Positions 21,386 through 30,836 of a stretch of 64,000 nucleotides of DNA are shown one piece after another. Both the position numbers and the translations under genes were made by a program. Source of the stretch: Allium sativum (lineage: Eukaryota > Streptophyta > Magnoliopsida > Asparagales > Amaryllidaceae); the NCBI GenBank assembly GCA_030737875.1, contig CM060922.1, positions 761,123,603 through 761,187,602 of the forward strand, written 5' to 3'. Numbering within the stretch: the first letter of the stretch is position 1; each line of letters opens with the position of its first letter. A model generated the notes under the pieces. The model worked only from the letters and a program-made list of their open reading frames with translations. It searched no databases and was not told the origin of the DNA.

Positions 21386-22366
21386 TCAATCAAGCCCATA
21401 CAAATTCATCTCCTCACCGTTGATATTCATCTCTAACTTGGAGATGATTTCCAATAGATTAGGATCGTCCCTCTGGCTGGAACCAATCCGCTCTATCAAA
21501 GTGGGTCTGATCGTCAAACTAGCTAGCACTTCTGGATCCAATTCGCACTCTGGTCTGAAATCAAACCCCGCGATATACTCCAGTTGCTTCCATTCAAGAA
21601 ATATAGCCCCTAAACTGGCATGTCTCCTACTCAAGCCATCGGCTACCGCATTACCTTTCCCAGGTGTATATGCGATATCAAAATTATACGAAGCCAAGAA
21701 CTCTAACCATCTCTGCTGACGGAGATTTAGATCTTTCTGAGAGAAGAGATACTTTAACGATTTATGATCGGTAAACAACTCAAATCTTTCTCCCAAGAGA
21801 TAGTGTCTCCACATCTTTAATGCAAACACGATCGCTGCCAATTCCAAATCATGGGTAGGATACTTCTTCTCATGCGGCTTTAGCTGCCGACTAGCATAAG
21901 CTACAACCCTACCTCCTTGCATCAATACAGCACCTAGTCCGGTACCACAAGCATCCGTGTATACCGTCATCTCTTCATTCCCTTTAGGAATGACTAATAC
22001 TGGCGCACGCGTCAACTTTTCTTTTAGACTCTTGAATGCATTCCCACACACTCCGTCCCAGACGAAGGACTGATTCTTCTTAGTCAACTGAGTCAACGGT
22101 GCTACTATCTTGGAGAAGTCCTGGATAAACTTACGATAATATGCAGCTAACCCCAAGAAACTTCTTACATCTGTTGCATTCTTGGGCGTAGGCCAATCCT
22201 GTACCGTAGCCACCTTTGCAGGGTCCACGGCAATACCATTCTCTGAAACAACATGGCCCAAGAATCTCACTTCCCTTCTCCAAAAATGACACTTAGATAA
22301 TTTTGCTTTCAATTGGTGTTTCCTCAACACCTCCATCACTATCCTCAAGTGTCCCTTGTGTTCCTC
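21386..22366 (-). pseudogene. RT C-terminal part, RNase H and linker to integrase
   Basis: Begins after the TAG at 22367-22369. It covers the RT thumb and connection ([33 protein letters not shown]) and then RNase H. RNase H landmarks are the Asp in [10 protein letters not shown], the Glu in HDLELAA, the Asp in [10 protein letters not shown], and VADGLSRR. RNase H removes the genomic RNA during reverse transcription. The segment is open for 320 codons and ends at TGA 21386-21388, one short linker before the integrase zinc module. It is in frame with its neighbours. Confidence 0.92.
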
Positions 22367-23665
22367 CTATGTCCTTGAGTAAACAAGGATGTCGTCTACG
22401 AACACAAGAACAAACTTATTCAACTGATATCTGAATACTCGATTCATAAGATCCACAAAGTAGGCTGGTGCATTGGTCAACCCAAATGGCATGACCAACC
22501 ATTCATAGAATCCAGACGGCGTCCTAAATGTCGTTTTCGGAACACTCTCATCCGCTACCCGGAGCTGATGAAATCCTGTCGCGAGGTCCAACTGGGAGAA
22601 CACTCTTGCTCCTTCCAGTTGATCAAACAAATCATCTATCCGTGGTAGAGGATACTTATTCTTCCTCGTTACCTTATTCAACTCGCGATAGTCCACACAC
22701 AAACGAAGGGAACCATCTGCCTTAGTGGCAAACACAACTGGTGCTCCCCACTCGGAGATACTTCTTCTAATAAATCCCTTCTTCAAAAGATTGCTGACTT
22801 GCACCCTGAGCTCTCGCTGCTCCCTTGGTGCTATACGACGAAGTGGCATCACTATAGGTCTGGCATCTTTCACTAAATCAATACGGAACTCAATCTCTCG
22901 GTGTGGTGGAAGCCCGGTCACCTCCTCGAAGACGTCCGGATACTGGCCAACCACGGGCACAATTGACAACTCATCATGCGGGATGTCGAGAGAATTTATA
23001 AAACTAGCCATTACCCCATCACTAGGTAGACTACCAAACACTACCCTCCGCCCATCATCCGCCCTAACTGTCACCAAAAAGCCCTCACAGTCTACCACCA
23101 CCCCGTATCTTTGGAGCCAATCGACTCCCAATATAATGCCATACCCAGTAAAGCCCAAAACAAAGCAATCACAAACAAACATACATCCATGACTCGATAA
23201 GACCAAATTTCGGCAAATCATACTAAGGTTAGTTGAACCACCAATCGGGTTCGTCACAACCAATGGTCTATCGACTATCTCGGGTTCCAGTCCCAACCTA
23301 TCTACCAGGTCACTAGATATGAAGGAACGGGAAGCCCCAGTATCAAACAAAACTCGAATTGGTACATCATAAATAGAAAGCATACCTTGAATAACAACAT
23401 TCTTTCCTTTCTCCGCCGCAGTTGGGGCATTTGACGAAGAAGGAACAACATCAATAGCATATGCTTTCACAATCTGCTTCTCCTTAAGAGGTTGCGGACA
23501 CTTATCCTTATGATGTCCCACTTGGCCACAGTTATAGCACTTCCTATCCGCTGGCTTGGCCCGACATTCTTTAGCATAATGGCCCTTCTTACCACAGCTG
23601 AAGCACTCAACTTCTTTCTTGTTCTTTTTCTGGCCATCCTTAGATTGGCCCTGCTTCCTCTTATT
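22367..23665 (-). pseudogene. Zinc knuckles, aspartic protease and RT palm
   Basis: Follows the TAG at 23666-23668 in the gag frame. First come two CCHC knuckles ([28 protein letters not shown]), then the protease with [10 protein letters not shown], then [18 protein letters not shown], the catalytic [14 protein letters not shown], the [13 protein letters not shown] motif, and the active-site FVDDILVYS. The segment stops at TAG 22367-22369, a few residues after the active site. All catalytic residues of protease and RT are present, so this is the best-preserved RT palm in the window. It lies in a single gag-pol frame, which is normal for many chromoviruses. Confidence 0.92.
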
Positions 23666-24433
23666 CTAAGAGTTATTCTTGCCTCCACCGCCTGCTTGCG
23701 GCTTCAGCCCTTCTGCAGATGCAGCCTTAGTCTTTGGCTTAGGGTAAAGACTCTCTGATCTCAAAGCTTTCCCCACAATCGATTCAAAGGTCTCATCGAT
23801 GTGGTTGATAAGTCTTTCCCCCAAGTATCCATCCAAACCAGTAATGAACTTCTCATTCTTCTTCTCAGGAGTATCGATAAGAGATAGTCCATACTTTGAC
23901 AAAGTGTCGAACTCAGCAATATAGTCAGAGATTGCCCTACCATTCTGCTTGAGTTCCAAGAATCTCTTAAACAACACAGACTTCTGGGCAGCTGGAATAA
24001 ACTTCTCGCTAAAGCGAGCCTTGAACTGATCCCAAGTAACCTGATCTTCTGGAGTAGCTGTTCTAATGGCATTCCACCAATTCATCGCTCGCCCTTGCAG
24101 CTGACGAGACGCTGGCCTTCTCTTCATCGCATCCTCGATACCCAAGTTGTCGAAGATACGATCACAGCTATCCAACCAATCTTGAACATCTGTGGCCGAC
24201 TCCATTCCGTGGAACGGCTTCCCACCAAGGTTAGTGTAATCCTTGCATAACTTGGCAAAATCGACCCTAGGCGCCTGCACTACTGGACCACCACCAATTC
24301 CGGGATTGGGAACTGCCCCTTGCACCTCCCTAAGTATGTCTCTCATGAGGTCAGTAAACATTGCCCTCATGTCAGCAGCATTCCCATTATTGGCTCCCCT
24401 AACAGCACCTCTAGCATATCGGCTCATCGTCAA
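23666..24433 (-). pseudogene. Gag (capsid) of the minus-strand gypsy element
   Basis: A 255-codon frame starts at ATG 24431-24433, about 180 bp after the primer site, with a basic, Gly/Ala-rich N-terminus. The retrotransposon gag core is recognisable: WLDSCDRIFDNLG, WDQFKARFSEKF, ELKQNGRAISDYIAEFDTLS. Gag forms the cytoplasmic particle that packages the RNA. The frame is closed by TAG at 23666-23668 after a Gly/Lys-rich linker, just before the zinc knuckles, which follow in the same frame. The stop could be a true mutation or a readthrough point between gag and pol. Since three more stops follow in pol, mutation is the simpler reading. Confidence 0.9.
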
Positions 24434-24628
24434 TCTGTAAAAGGGGAAACGATTAACGACCCCATAGTGGTGCTAGTGTAGTACGAATTCATTCTTATAC
24501 CACTAATAGTATATATATATAGCTTTTGAAAACCAAAGTAATCACAAATATGCTCTCTTATATACGTACTATCTCTCCCTAGTGTCTTTCCCTAGGTCAA
24601 CTACGCAACCTAGAGCTCTGATACCAAA
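24434..24628 (-). promoter_or_regulatory. Primer-binding site and short gag leader
   Basis: AGCTCTGATACCA at 24614-24626 on the plus strand reads TGGTATCAGAGCT in element sense, the complement of initiator tRNA-Met. It is 2-3 bases from the LTR end. The following 180 bp to the gag ATG are non-coding. Confidence 0.9.
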
Positions 24629-25457
24629 TGTGACGGCCTGCCCCGCACCAACCGACATTTACTCCAAAGGTGCGCTGTACACATGTCCAGTTAGCACGGG
24701 ACGGATCGTCAGAAGAAAAAGGGAAGAAGGAAATGAACTAACAAGGAACCTGTAAAATGTCTCACAGCGCATGGAATAAAATATAATAACAACATACTTG
24801 ACATAAAACAAGTGAGACATTGCATAAGCTGAAAACAAACTAACATAACAGCGGAAAATCCAAGTACAGCTCATGATCCAAAGCTAACATTATTACAACT
24901 TTTCAAACTGTCTCAAAACAAAGGCAAGATAAAGGAGGTACACTACTAATGCCCAAGTAGCGACCACCAACGACACAGGGAGAATATCTATATATCATAC
25001 GTGGAAGCCTCCTGCTCGCCTCCAAATCAGCTACTCGCGCATCACCAGCTAACCTGTCTCTAGTCTACTTGTGTGAGCACCCTGAGTAATAAGAAGAGAC
25101 ATAAAACTCTGGGTCAGACATAAAGCCTGGTATGAGCGATAAGCACCTAAACAGAACAATAACAGGTAGACTAAAAACATACCTGAACCTGGACCTGCAA
25201 CCAAAGAGTTAGCACTACATACTGTACAATACTCTAAGGTGCCATTTCAAATGGTGTAAAGGTAATGGGGGTGGGGGTGTGCATGTCATAGTGATGACAA
25301 ACAATCAAGCATAACAACCATCCTCACATCTCTCACTCAGTCCATAAAGCATACGATATTCACCACTTCGATCACCCAACATACCTTGCTATGATCACTT
25401 TGCCCCATGAAGTCATAAATGGCTTCACTGCACTGATACATAGCCACTAATCCTTTC
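24629..25457 (-). repeat. Truncated 5' LTR (U5 side only)
   Basis: Matches 17305-18135 of the other LTR almost base for base, then stops after ACTAATCCTTT inside the tandem array and continues as unrelated sequence. About 1.8 kb of LTR, including U3 and the promoter, is missing. No target duplication is present, so the break is a deletion or rearrangement and not an insertion edge. Confidence 0.9.
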
Positions 25458-25478
25458 GGGAGGTCCACTCCTTTTTAA

Positions 25479-26138
25479 ACGACATGTTTACCAGAAGCAC
25501 CTGATCATGGGGAACAGACAGAAGGACAACACTCCCAGGTCGTACATGAGGAGGTAGGGAATGTGGATAACGTCGAAAGAGATGCGCTAGTGGTGCCGTA
25601 TACATTGGTGGACGGAGTTATACTTGAAAACCCGTTGGATTCGGTGCTGTTTCATACGGATGCAATGATAGTAAGGCGCATGGCTTCATGGTTTCACATT
25701 CCCGAAGGGGAGACTGTCTCACCAGGAGACAGTGGTAGGGCTCACGCACCCCCGGAGGGATATATCGCCCAGAATAGGCAGGTTTGCCTTACCGGGTGTG
25801 TGCCCCCGACCAATTGTTTTATTCGGGACATGATGTATTACTTTCGCCTCGCGCCATTGCAGCTCCATCCAAATGCGTATGCTTCCCTCTTGGGCACCTA
25901 CATTATCTATAAGGAGTACTTACAGTTAGAACCCATCGGAGAGGATATTCGGTACTTGTTTCAATTAAAGAGGAGGGCTATTGCCTCGCCGTCTCAGTAC
26001 TTCCTGGAGACTTCGCCCACCACTAAGTTTTTTGTCGGAACGTGGCCCAAGTTGACCGTATACAAATATGATTGGTTTTTCGTGCGTTGTCCTCCTGGAT
26101 TCGCGAGGAGGTGGTTGGACAGAAGTAAGCATTCTTGA
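25479..26138 (+). pseudogene. Plant 'putative gypsy type transposon' protein (Transposase_28-like), 5'-truncated
   Basis: An open frame runs from 25479 without a convincing start; a first GTG at 25563 is arbitrary. Landmarks resembling the Transposase_28/PF04195 family of plant element proteins are PPEGYIAQ, then LAPLQLHPNAYASLLG, then IRYLFQLKRR, then TKFFVGTWPKL and YDWFFVRCP. The family is found in plant repeat elements and its role is unknown to me. Upstream, 21 bp separate the frame from the truncated LTR, so the N-terminus is probably lost. The frame ends near GAA|GTAAGC at 26124/26125, a good plant splice donor. The assignment is from memory of the family pattern and needs a profile search. 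Confidence 0.6.
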
Positions 26139-26205
26139 ACCTTGCATTTATTTTAAAGTTCGCTGATTTGGTGACTTATGTTCGACTTTGTTTTGACATG
26201 ACAAG

Positions 26206-26576
26206 AAACCCTGAGGCGCCCACAGGCGTCGAGTACCAAAAACACCTTAAGGATTTACGAGCGATGTCGGCTGAGTCGCTTTCTACCTAGAAAGTCATAA
26301 GTCAAGATAGCCTTCGCCGGGTGGGAGTGATCCTTGGCGATCGATTCGTAATGAGACTTGCCGCCGCTGGTAGTGGCACGGCGCCGGATACAGGAAAGAA
26401 GGTGAGCTCTCCTGGTCGAAAGAAGAAAATGCCTCGTGTCGGGCCCAAGCCGAGCAAGGTTGTTAAGACCTAACAAGAAACTGGAGGGGATGAGGTTGGC
26501 GATGAAGAGGTAGTTGTGGGGGCGAGGACCCGTCAAACGCTCCTGTTCTACTTACACCTGACGAGGCAGGGGTAGG
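26206..26576 (+). pseudogene. Probable second exon of the same element protein, with stops
   Basis: After an acceptor-like ACAAG| (26205) the frame starting at 26207 reads protein-like sequence: APTGVEYQKHLKDLRAMSAE, then RRVGVILGDR, then a basic tract KKVSSPGRKKKMPRVGPK. It is interrupted by stops at about 26288, 26470 and 26572. An intron of 81 bp (26125-26205) would join it to the first part, but the phase is off by one base. So either an indel has occurred or the splice sites differ. A homologous full-length copy would settle this. There is no sign of RT or integrase downstream before the next LTR at 26610. Confidence 0.45.
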
Positions 26577-26609
26577 AGCGTCGCCGAGGTCACAGTCTCC
26601 GACGGATAC

Positions 26610-29600
26610 TGTAACAACTCGCATTTATGTATAGAATGATCATAAAATATTTTTATTTTATTTTATGAGGGTTCGATCATTCTCACATCTTAATATGTTG
26701 CTTATGGGGATGTAAGACATGTCCATAATTTTTATCATTTTTGTTTGTGACCATTTTGCCCCTGTCAGTCTTGTACAGGGAGTAACTTTTGACTCAGGTT
26801 GAACCAGGTGGTGAGACCTATGCCATTGGAAAGGAAATGATGATTGCCTTTCCGTAGAGTGGTTACATTAAAGATTTGGCCCAATGGTTTGGGAGGAACC
26901 GCCGTTTTAAGGTTTAACAGTTAGTTGTTTAAGTTTGTGAAGCCTCAATAGGCTGATTTGGAGAGGCCCATTAGTGGGTTGGTGCAAGCTATAATAGGGG
27001 GTGAGGGATATGGGACATGGTTTATTTTCTCCATTCTCTCATTTGGTGGCCTTGTGTTCCTTCTTCCTCTAACACCTTTCCACAATTAAAAGCGAGATCC
27101 AAGCTTAGGAAATCGAAGATCTACACCATTAGTGGCTAGATCTGCATCATTTAAAGGGCGAATTCATCGGATCGAGGAGTTTGGTTTGAATTTCTCGCTG
27201 TTCGAATTCATATTTCTACCGTTTTAGCTTGTTTTGGAGAATCGGTGAGTGATTTGCATCTCTCATATGGATTCAACAAAGTATATGAATGTTAGATCAT
27301 GTTTTTCATCAAATTCAAATGTTTTCTTATAGATCTATACCATTATATGTCCATTTCCATATGAATCACCTTATGATCCAATTTAGCAAGTTTAACCAGA
27401 TATTACCATGCCATTTCATATGTTTATGCAAGTTAGATCTCTCATTTTTGATCATATGTTCATTTTAATGGTTTTGGTGAAATTTACATCATTTTAATGA
27501 TAATCGTTAGATTCATATGGTTAGCAATGTTATGGCAAGTTTATGATTGTATTTGGTGAATGGGTTGAGTTGGTTTTGTCAATTTCGTGGTTTGGCGAAG
27601 TTTTGGTCGAAATCAGAGTTAAATTGGAATGTGCAATCTTCTGGTCGGCTCTGAATGGTTCTGGTCGGTCCCAAATGGTTCTGGTCAGTTCTAAGTGGTT
27701 CTGTTGGGTTCTAAGTGGTTCTAGTCGGTCCCAAATGGCTCTGCTTTGGTCCCAAATGGTTCTTGTCGGTCCGAAGTGGTTCGGTTGGGTTCTAAGTGGT
27801 TCTGGTCGGTCCCAAATGGATCTGGTGGTCCCAAATGGTTCTGGTCGGTCCCAAATGGTTCTGATCAGTCCCAAATGGTTCTCGTCGGTCCTAAATGGTT
27901 CTGTTGGGTTCTAAATGGTTCTGGTCGGTCCCAAATGGCTCTGGTCGGTCCCAAATGGTTCTGGTCAGTCCCAAATGGTTCTGCTCGGTGCTAAGTGGTT
28001 CTGTTGGGTTCTAGGTGGGTCTGGTCGGTCCAAAATGTTTTTGGTCGGTCCCAAGTAGTTCTGGTCGGTCCCAAATAGTTCTGGTCGGCCCCAAGTTAGT
28101 CTGGTCGGTCCCAAGTGGTCTGGTCGTTCTAGAGTGGGTCTGGTTGGTCCAAAGTGGGTCTGATCGGTCCAAAATGGGTCTGGTCGGCATTTCTGGTCGG
28201 ACATTTCTTGTGATGTTGTGACTTCGAGAAGACTTCAAGTGGAAATATTCGAAGTGTTGAATTTGTTCGTTGATCGGTGTAGAACAACGAGTGGTATGAC
28301 AACTTAAGGGTGTTGAGATGATGGCTTCGATGAGAGTCTGGATGAGGATGTTTGAAGTGATGTGATTTTTTCGTTGTTCGTCGTATGCAACGAATGTGGG
28401 AATGATTCAAGGATGTATTGAGTTCATATGAAAGGACGACTCAAGGATGTATTGAGCTCATGTGAAGTAATAGTTGCTCTAAAGTGTTCTGAGCTTATGG
28501 ATAGTTGCAAGTGAAGATGATTAGAGATGTGAAGGCCGGGGAATTATCGTTGTCATAGGTTCCAGCGGGCTCAAAGCAGTTGAAAAGGCCTAGATACGTA
28601 TCGGTTGCAAAGTGTATGGGTTTTTTGCTAGAATTGGGGTTACCATTAGCCCTTGACGGATGGCATTATGGGCCAGTCACACGATTAACAGTGATTTCAA
28701 AGCAGGATTGGCAGTGATAGCCAGAATCTGTCATGGATGATTGGTTTCTTTGTTTGTACAGTCTCATGTAGATTGTCTAACGTCAAAGGAGATATTTCTT
28801 GGGTGCTTGTCTGATGTTGGATTCAGCCTTTGGGGCTTGTGCTTGAGGGATGTTGAATTCGGTTAAGATGGTTTACGTAAGATCTATAATCTGGATGCTA
28901 TGAGTTTTATTGATTAGTTGCTTCTGTTTACCATGATTGAATGATCATACTGATTACTCTGGATGGATTGTTGTTCCTTTGGTTGTATGGATTGTAAAAG
29001 CTATCACTATCCGATGTGGGGAGATGGGAGTTGTGTTCTTCTATAATGTTGTGGGTAAATTAGTTAGGGTATTTATCTATTCTCATATACTTTATTGATG
29101 AAGTTAGTTAGTTGTTTTTTCGCTCACTAAGACTGTTGTCTGACTCAAGGTTTTATGTTTCCTCTTATTACCTTGGGTTGTTCATCCAATTTTGGGTGGG
29201 CAGACTAGGTGACAGGTGATAGCTTAGAAAAGACGATGTAGTAGTTCGGAGGCGAGCAGGAGGCTAGTGTATTATCTCTTTTACTATATAGTATTTGGAT
29301 TTCTGCTATTCGTTATTTTACTCTGAGTACTGTAGTGAAGCAAATTTGTACAGACATATGTTGTAATCCTGGTGTAAGGATATACTTTCATGTTGTTTTG
29401 AATATTTGAGATTCTGCTCAAATATGCTTCACTAGTATTACCTATTTTATATGTTATATTATACTTTATCCTTACGTTGTGAGATTTACGACAGGTTCCG
29501 ATGCTATTTACCTACTTGGATGATCGTCTATAGCTGCCTAGCACACCTTTCAGCGCACTTTTCCTCTTGTTCAGTGCGGGGGTTATGGGCGGTCATCACA
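26610..29600 (+). repeat. 5' LTR of the container element, 2991 bp
   Basis: Runs from TGTAACAACTCG to GGTCATCACA and is followed at 29603 by the tRNA primer site. TATAATA at 26990-26996 is the best TATA candidate. It contains the 28-unit minisatellite at 27641-28200, a 34-bp direct duplication near 28410-28475 (CAAGGATGTATTGAG twice), and GAGCAGGAGGCTAG at about 29253, a block shared with other LTR ends here. Open frames at 27530-28410 are reading artefacts of the minisatellite. Confidence 0.9.
27641..28200 (+). repeat. 20-bp minisatellite, about 28 units
   Basis: Consensus CTGGTCGGTCCCAAATGGTT is repeated head to tail with point changes. A variant CTGTTGGGTTCTAAGTGGTT recurs every few units, hinting at a higher-order structure. 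Units are 20 bp with rare 19- or 21-bp members. Because 20 is not a multiple of 3, all three frames read as quasi-repeated peptides, which explains the long frames on both strands. Confidence 0.93.
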
Positions 29601-29602
29601 TT

Positions 29603-29614
29603 TGGTATCAGAGC
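29603..29614 (+). promoter_or_regulatory. Primer-binding site (tRNA-iMet)
   Basis: TGGTATCAGAGC sits 2 bp after the LTR end. Confidence 0.92.
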
Positions 29615-30020
29615 TCTGGTTATCGATTTTTAGTCAAAGTTCTATGATGTTATTACGTGAGAGAGAGTATATGTAGATTTCAATTGGATGTACACTATAT
29701 AGTAGTGTATAGTATAATAGGGTTCAGATTTCGTTCCTATTATTATCTCGCATGAGGACTAATCATTCTAGTTTTCAGATTTAGAATGAGCTGTCAAACT
29801 TTAAGAAACACTACTAAGGATGAGCTTGAACTGGAAGAGTAGGAGATGGAAGCCAATTAGGAGCTTTATCCGTTGTACCAGAATATCTGGTCATGTTCGG
29901 GGCAGCCATGATGGCAACAGTTATGTTAAGGATACCTATTCCAGAATCGGCAATAGGGCACGGTATTCCTGTGCAAGTACCCGGAAGAGATTCTACTAAG
30001 CGACAAAGGACTTTTCTCCT

Positions 30021-30296
30021 ATGGATGAAGAAACCTCTATTGCCCCCAGTGCTACAAAGAAGAAAAATAAGGAAAAGAAGAAACCCAAGAAGAATGACAT
30101 TTTCTTTAATTGTCAGCTAAAGGGCCATTATGCCAAGGATTGTAAGAAGCCAAGGGCCGAAATGAATTGTTTTAAATGCAACAAGCCCGGACATAAGAAG
30201 AAAGACTGCCCATATTTTCTAAATAATAAGCAACCGGAGGAAGCATGTGTAATGGAAGTTACTCCGATCTCTTATTGCATTCCTAATGAGGATTAG
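30021..30296 (+). pseudogene. Gag remnant with zinc knuckles
   Basis: The 91-codon frame has a Lys-rich linker (KKKNKEKKKPKKND) and two nucleocapsid knuckles. The first reads FFNCQLKGHYAKDC, with its first Cys apparently replaced by Phe. The second, CFKCNKPGHKKKDC, is complete. Knuckles bind the packaged RNA. The capsid part that should precede it is not recognisable in 29615-30020, which holds only short broken frames, so most of gag is deleted or decayed. Confidence 0.8.
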
Positions 30297-30836
30297 AAGA
30301 AGATATTGAAGTTGTTGCCAATTAGATGTGCTTTCTGCTAGTGAAGTTGTTGAGTTCTGTGAGGTACTACAGAGTCATCTTCTTTTACCTATAATAAGAT
30401 TGTATGTCATATAAATTCGGAACTTGAAAATGGACCTTTGGTTGTAACTAATTTAGTATGGGTTCATCTGCTCTTTGCATAATTTGTGGTGATATAGTAA
30501 TGTTTGATCATGGATGCTCATTTATGAATGGTTTCTTAGTTGTAACTTTCGTTGGGTTTGAAATCATCTTGGGTCTGGGTTGGCCCAAGGGATGTGCGGC
30601 AAAATGAGTTGCGAAAAGCTAGAGATGATAGTCGGGGATGTGGAAGGGCGAAAGGTGTTGGTTCGGGGTAACCCGAAGATGGTGTTCTCGTGAGTTGTTA
30701 TATTCAATTGGGATTCCACAAGAAGACTTGTCATCTGTGCTAATCGCAAGTGAGTTTTAGGATATCTTTGAAGAAGTCAAAGAGTTATCACGACATCGTA
30801 AGGTGGAGTTTTAGAGTTGATTTGGTAGAGGGTGCT
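30297..30836 (+). pseudogene. Decayed protease region and start of RT
   Basis: Heavily broken. PLVVTNLVWVHLL-like residues at about 30432-30470 echo the protease tail. DIFEEVKELSRHR and VDLVEG at about 30760-30832 are the conserved lead-in to gypsy RT. No DSGA/DTGA protease active site is left. The reading is cut at 30836 by the minus-strand giant-LTR element; GTGCT (30832-30836) is its left target duplication. Confidence 0.7.
30832..30836. repeat. Left target-site duplication GTGCT
   Basis: Perfect partner of 50884-50888 around the element 30837-50883. Confidence 0.92.

Larger units (their letters stand above)
17305..25457 (-). mobile_element. Ty3/gypsy chromodomain retrotransposon, 5' LTR truncated
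   Basis: LTRs at 17305-19915 (3' in element sense, complete) and 24629-25457 (5', truncated) flank a minus-strand gag-pol region. The domain order PR-RT-RNase H-integrase-chromodomain marks a gypsy chromovirus, and the LTR opening TGTAACAACCCG fits Tekay/Del-type elements. The LTRs look about 98% identical where both exist. The left TSD candidate is TATTT (17300-17304). The right side is lost, so it cannot be confirmed. With U3 of the 5' LTR missing, this copy has no promoter of its own. Confidence 0.93.

Noticed and set aside
23666..23668. Programmed stop between gag and pol
   Set aside because: A readthrough stop is possible, but three further in-frame stops in the same pol make random mutation more likely. 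No readthrough context could be verified.
24614..24626. tRNA gene fragment at TGGTATCAGAGC sites
   Set aside because: Only 12-13 bases match the tRNA 3' end and each sits next to an LTR, so these are primer-binding sites.
27641..28200. CRISPR-like regular array
   Set aside because: Units are contiguous 20-mers with no spacers, inside a plant LTR.
27530..28410. Several overlapping open frames on both strands with repeated Gly-Ser-Gly-Arg-Ser-like peptides
   Set aside because: They are readings of the 20-bp minisatellite, open on both strands and in all frames. There is no start context or homology.
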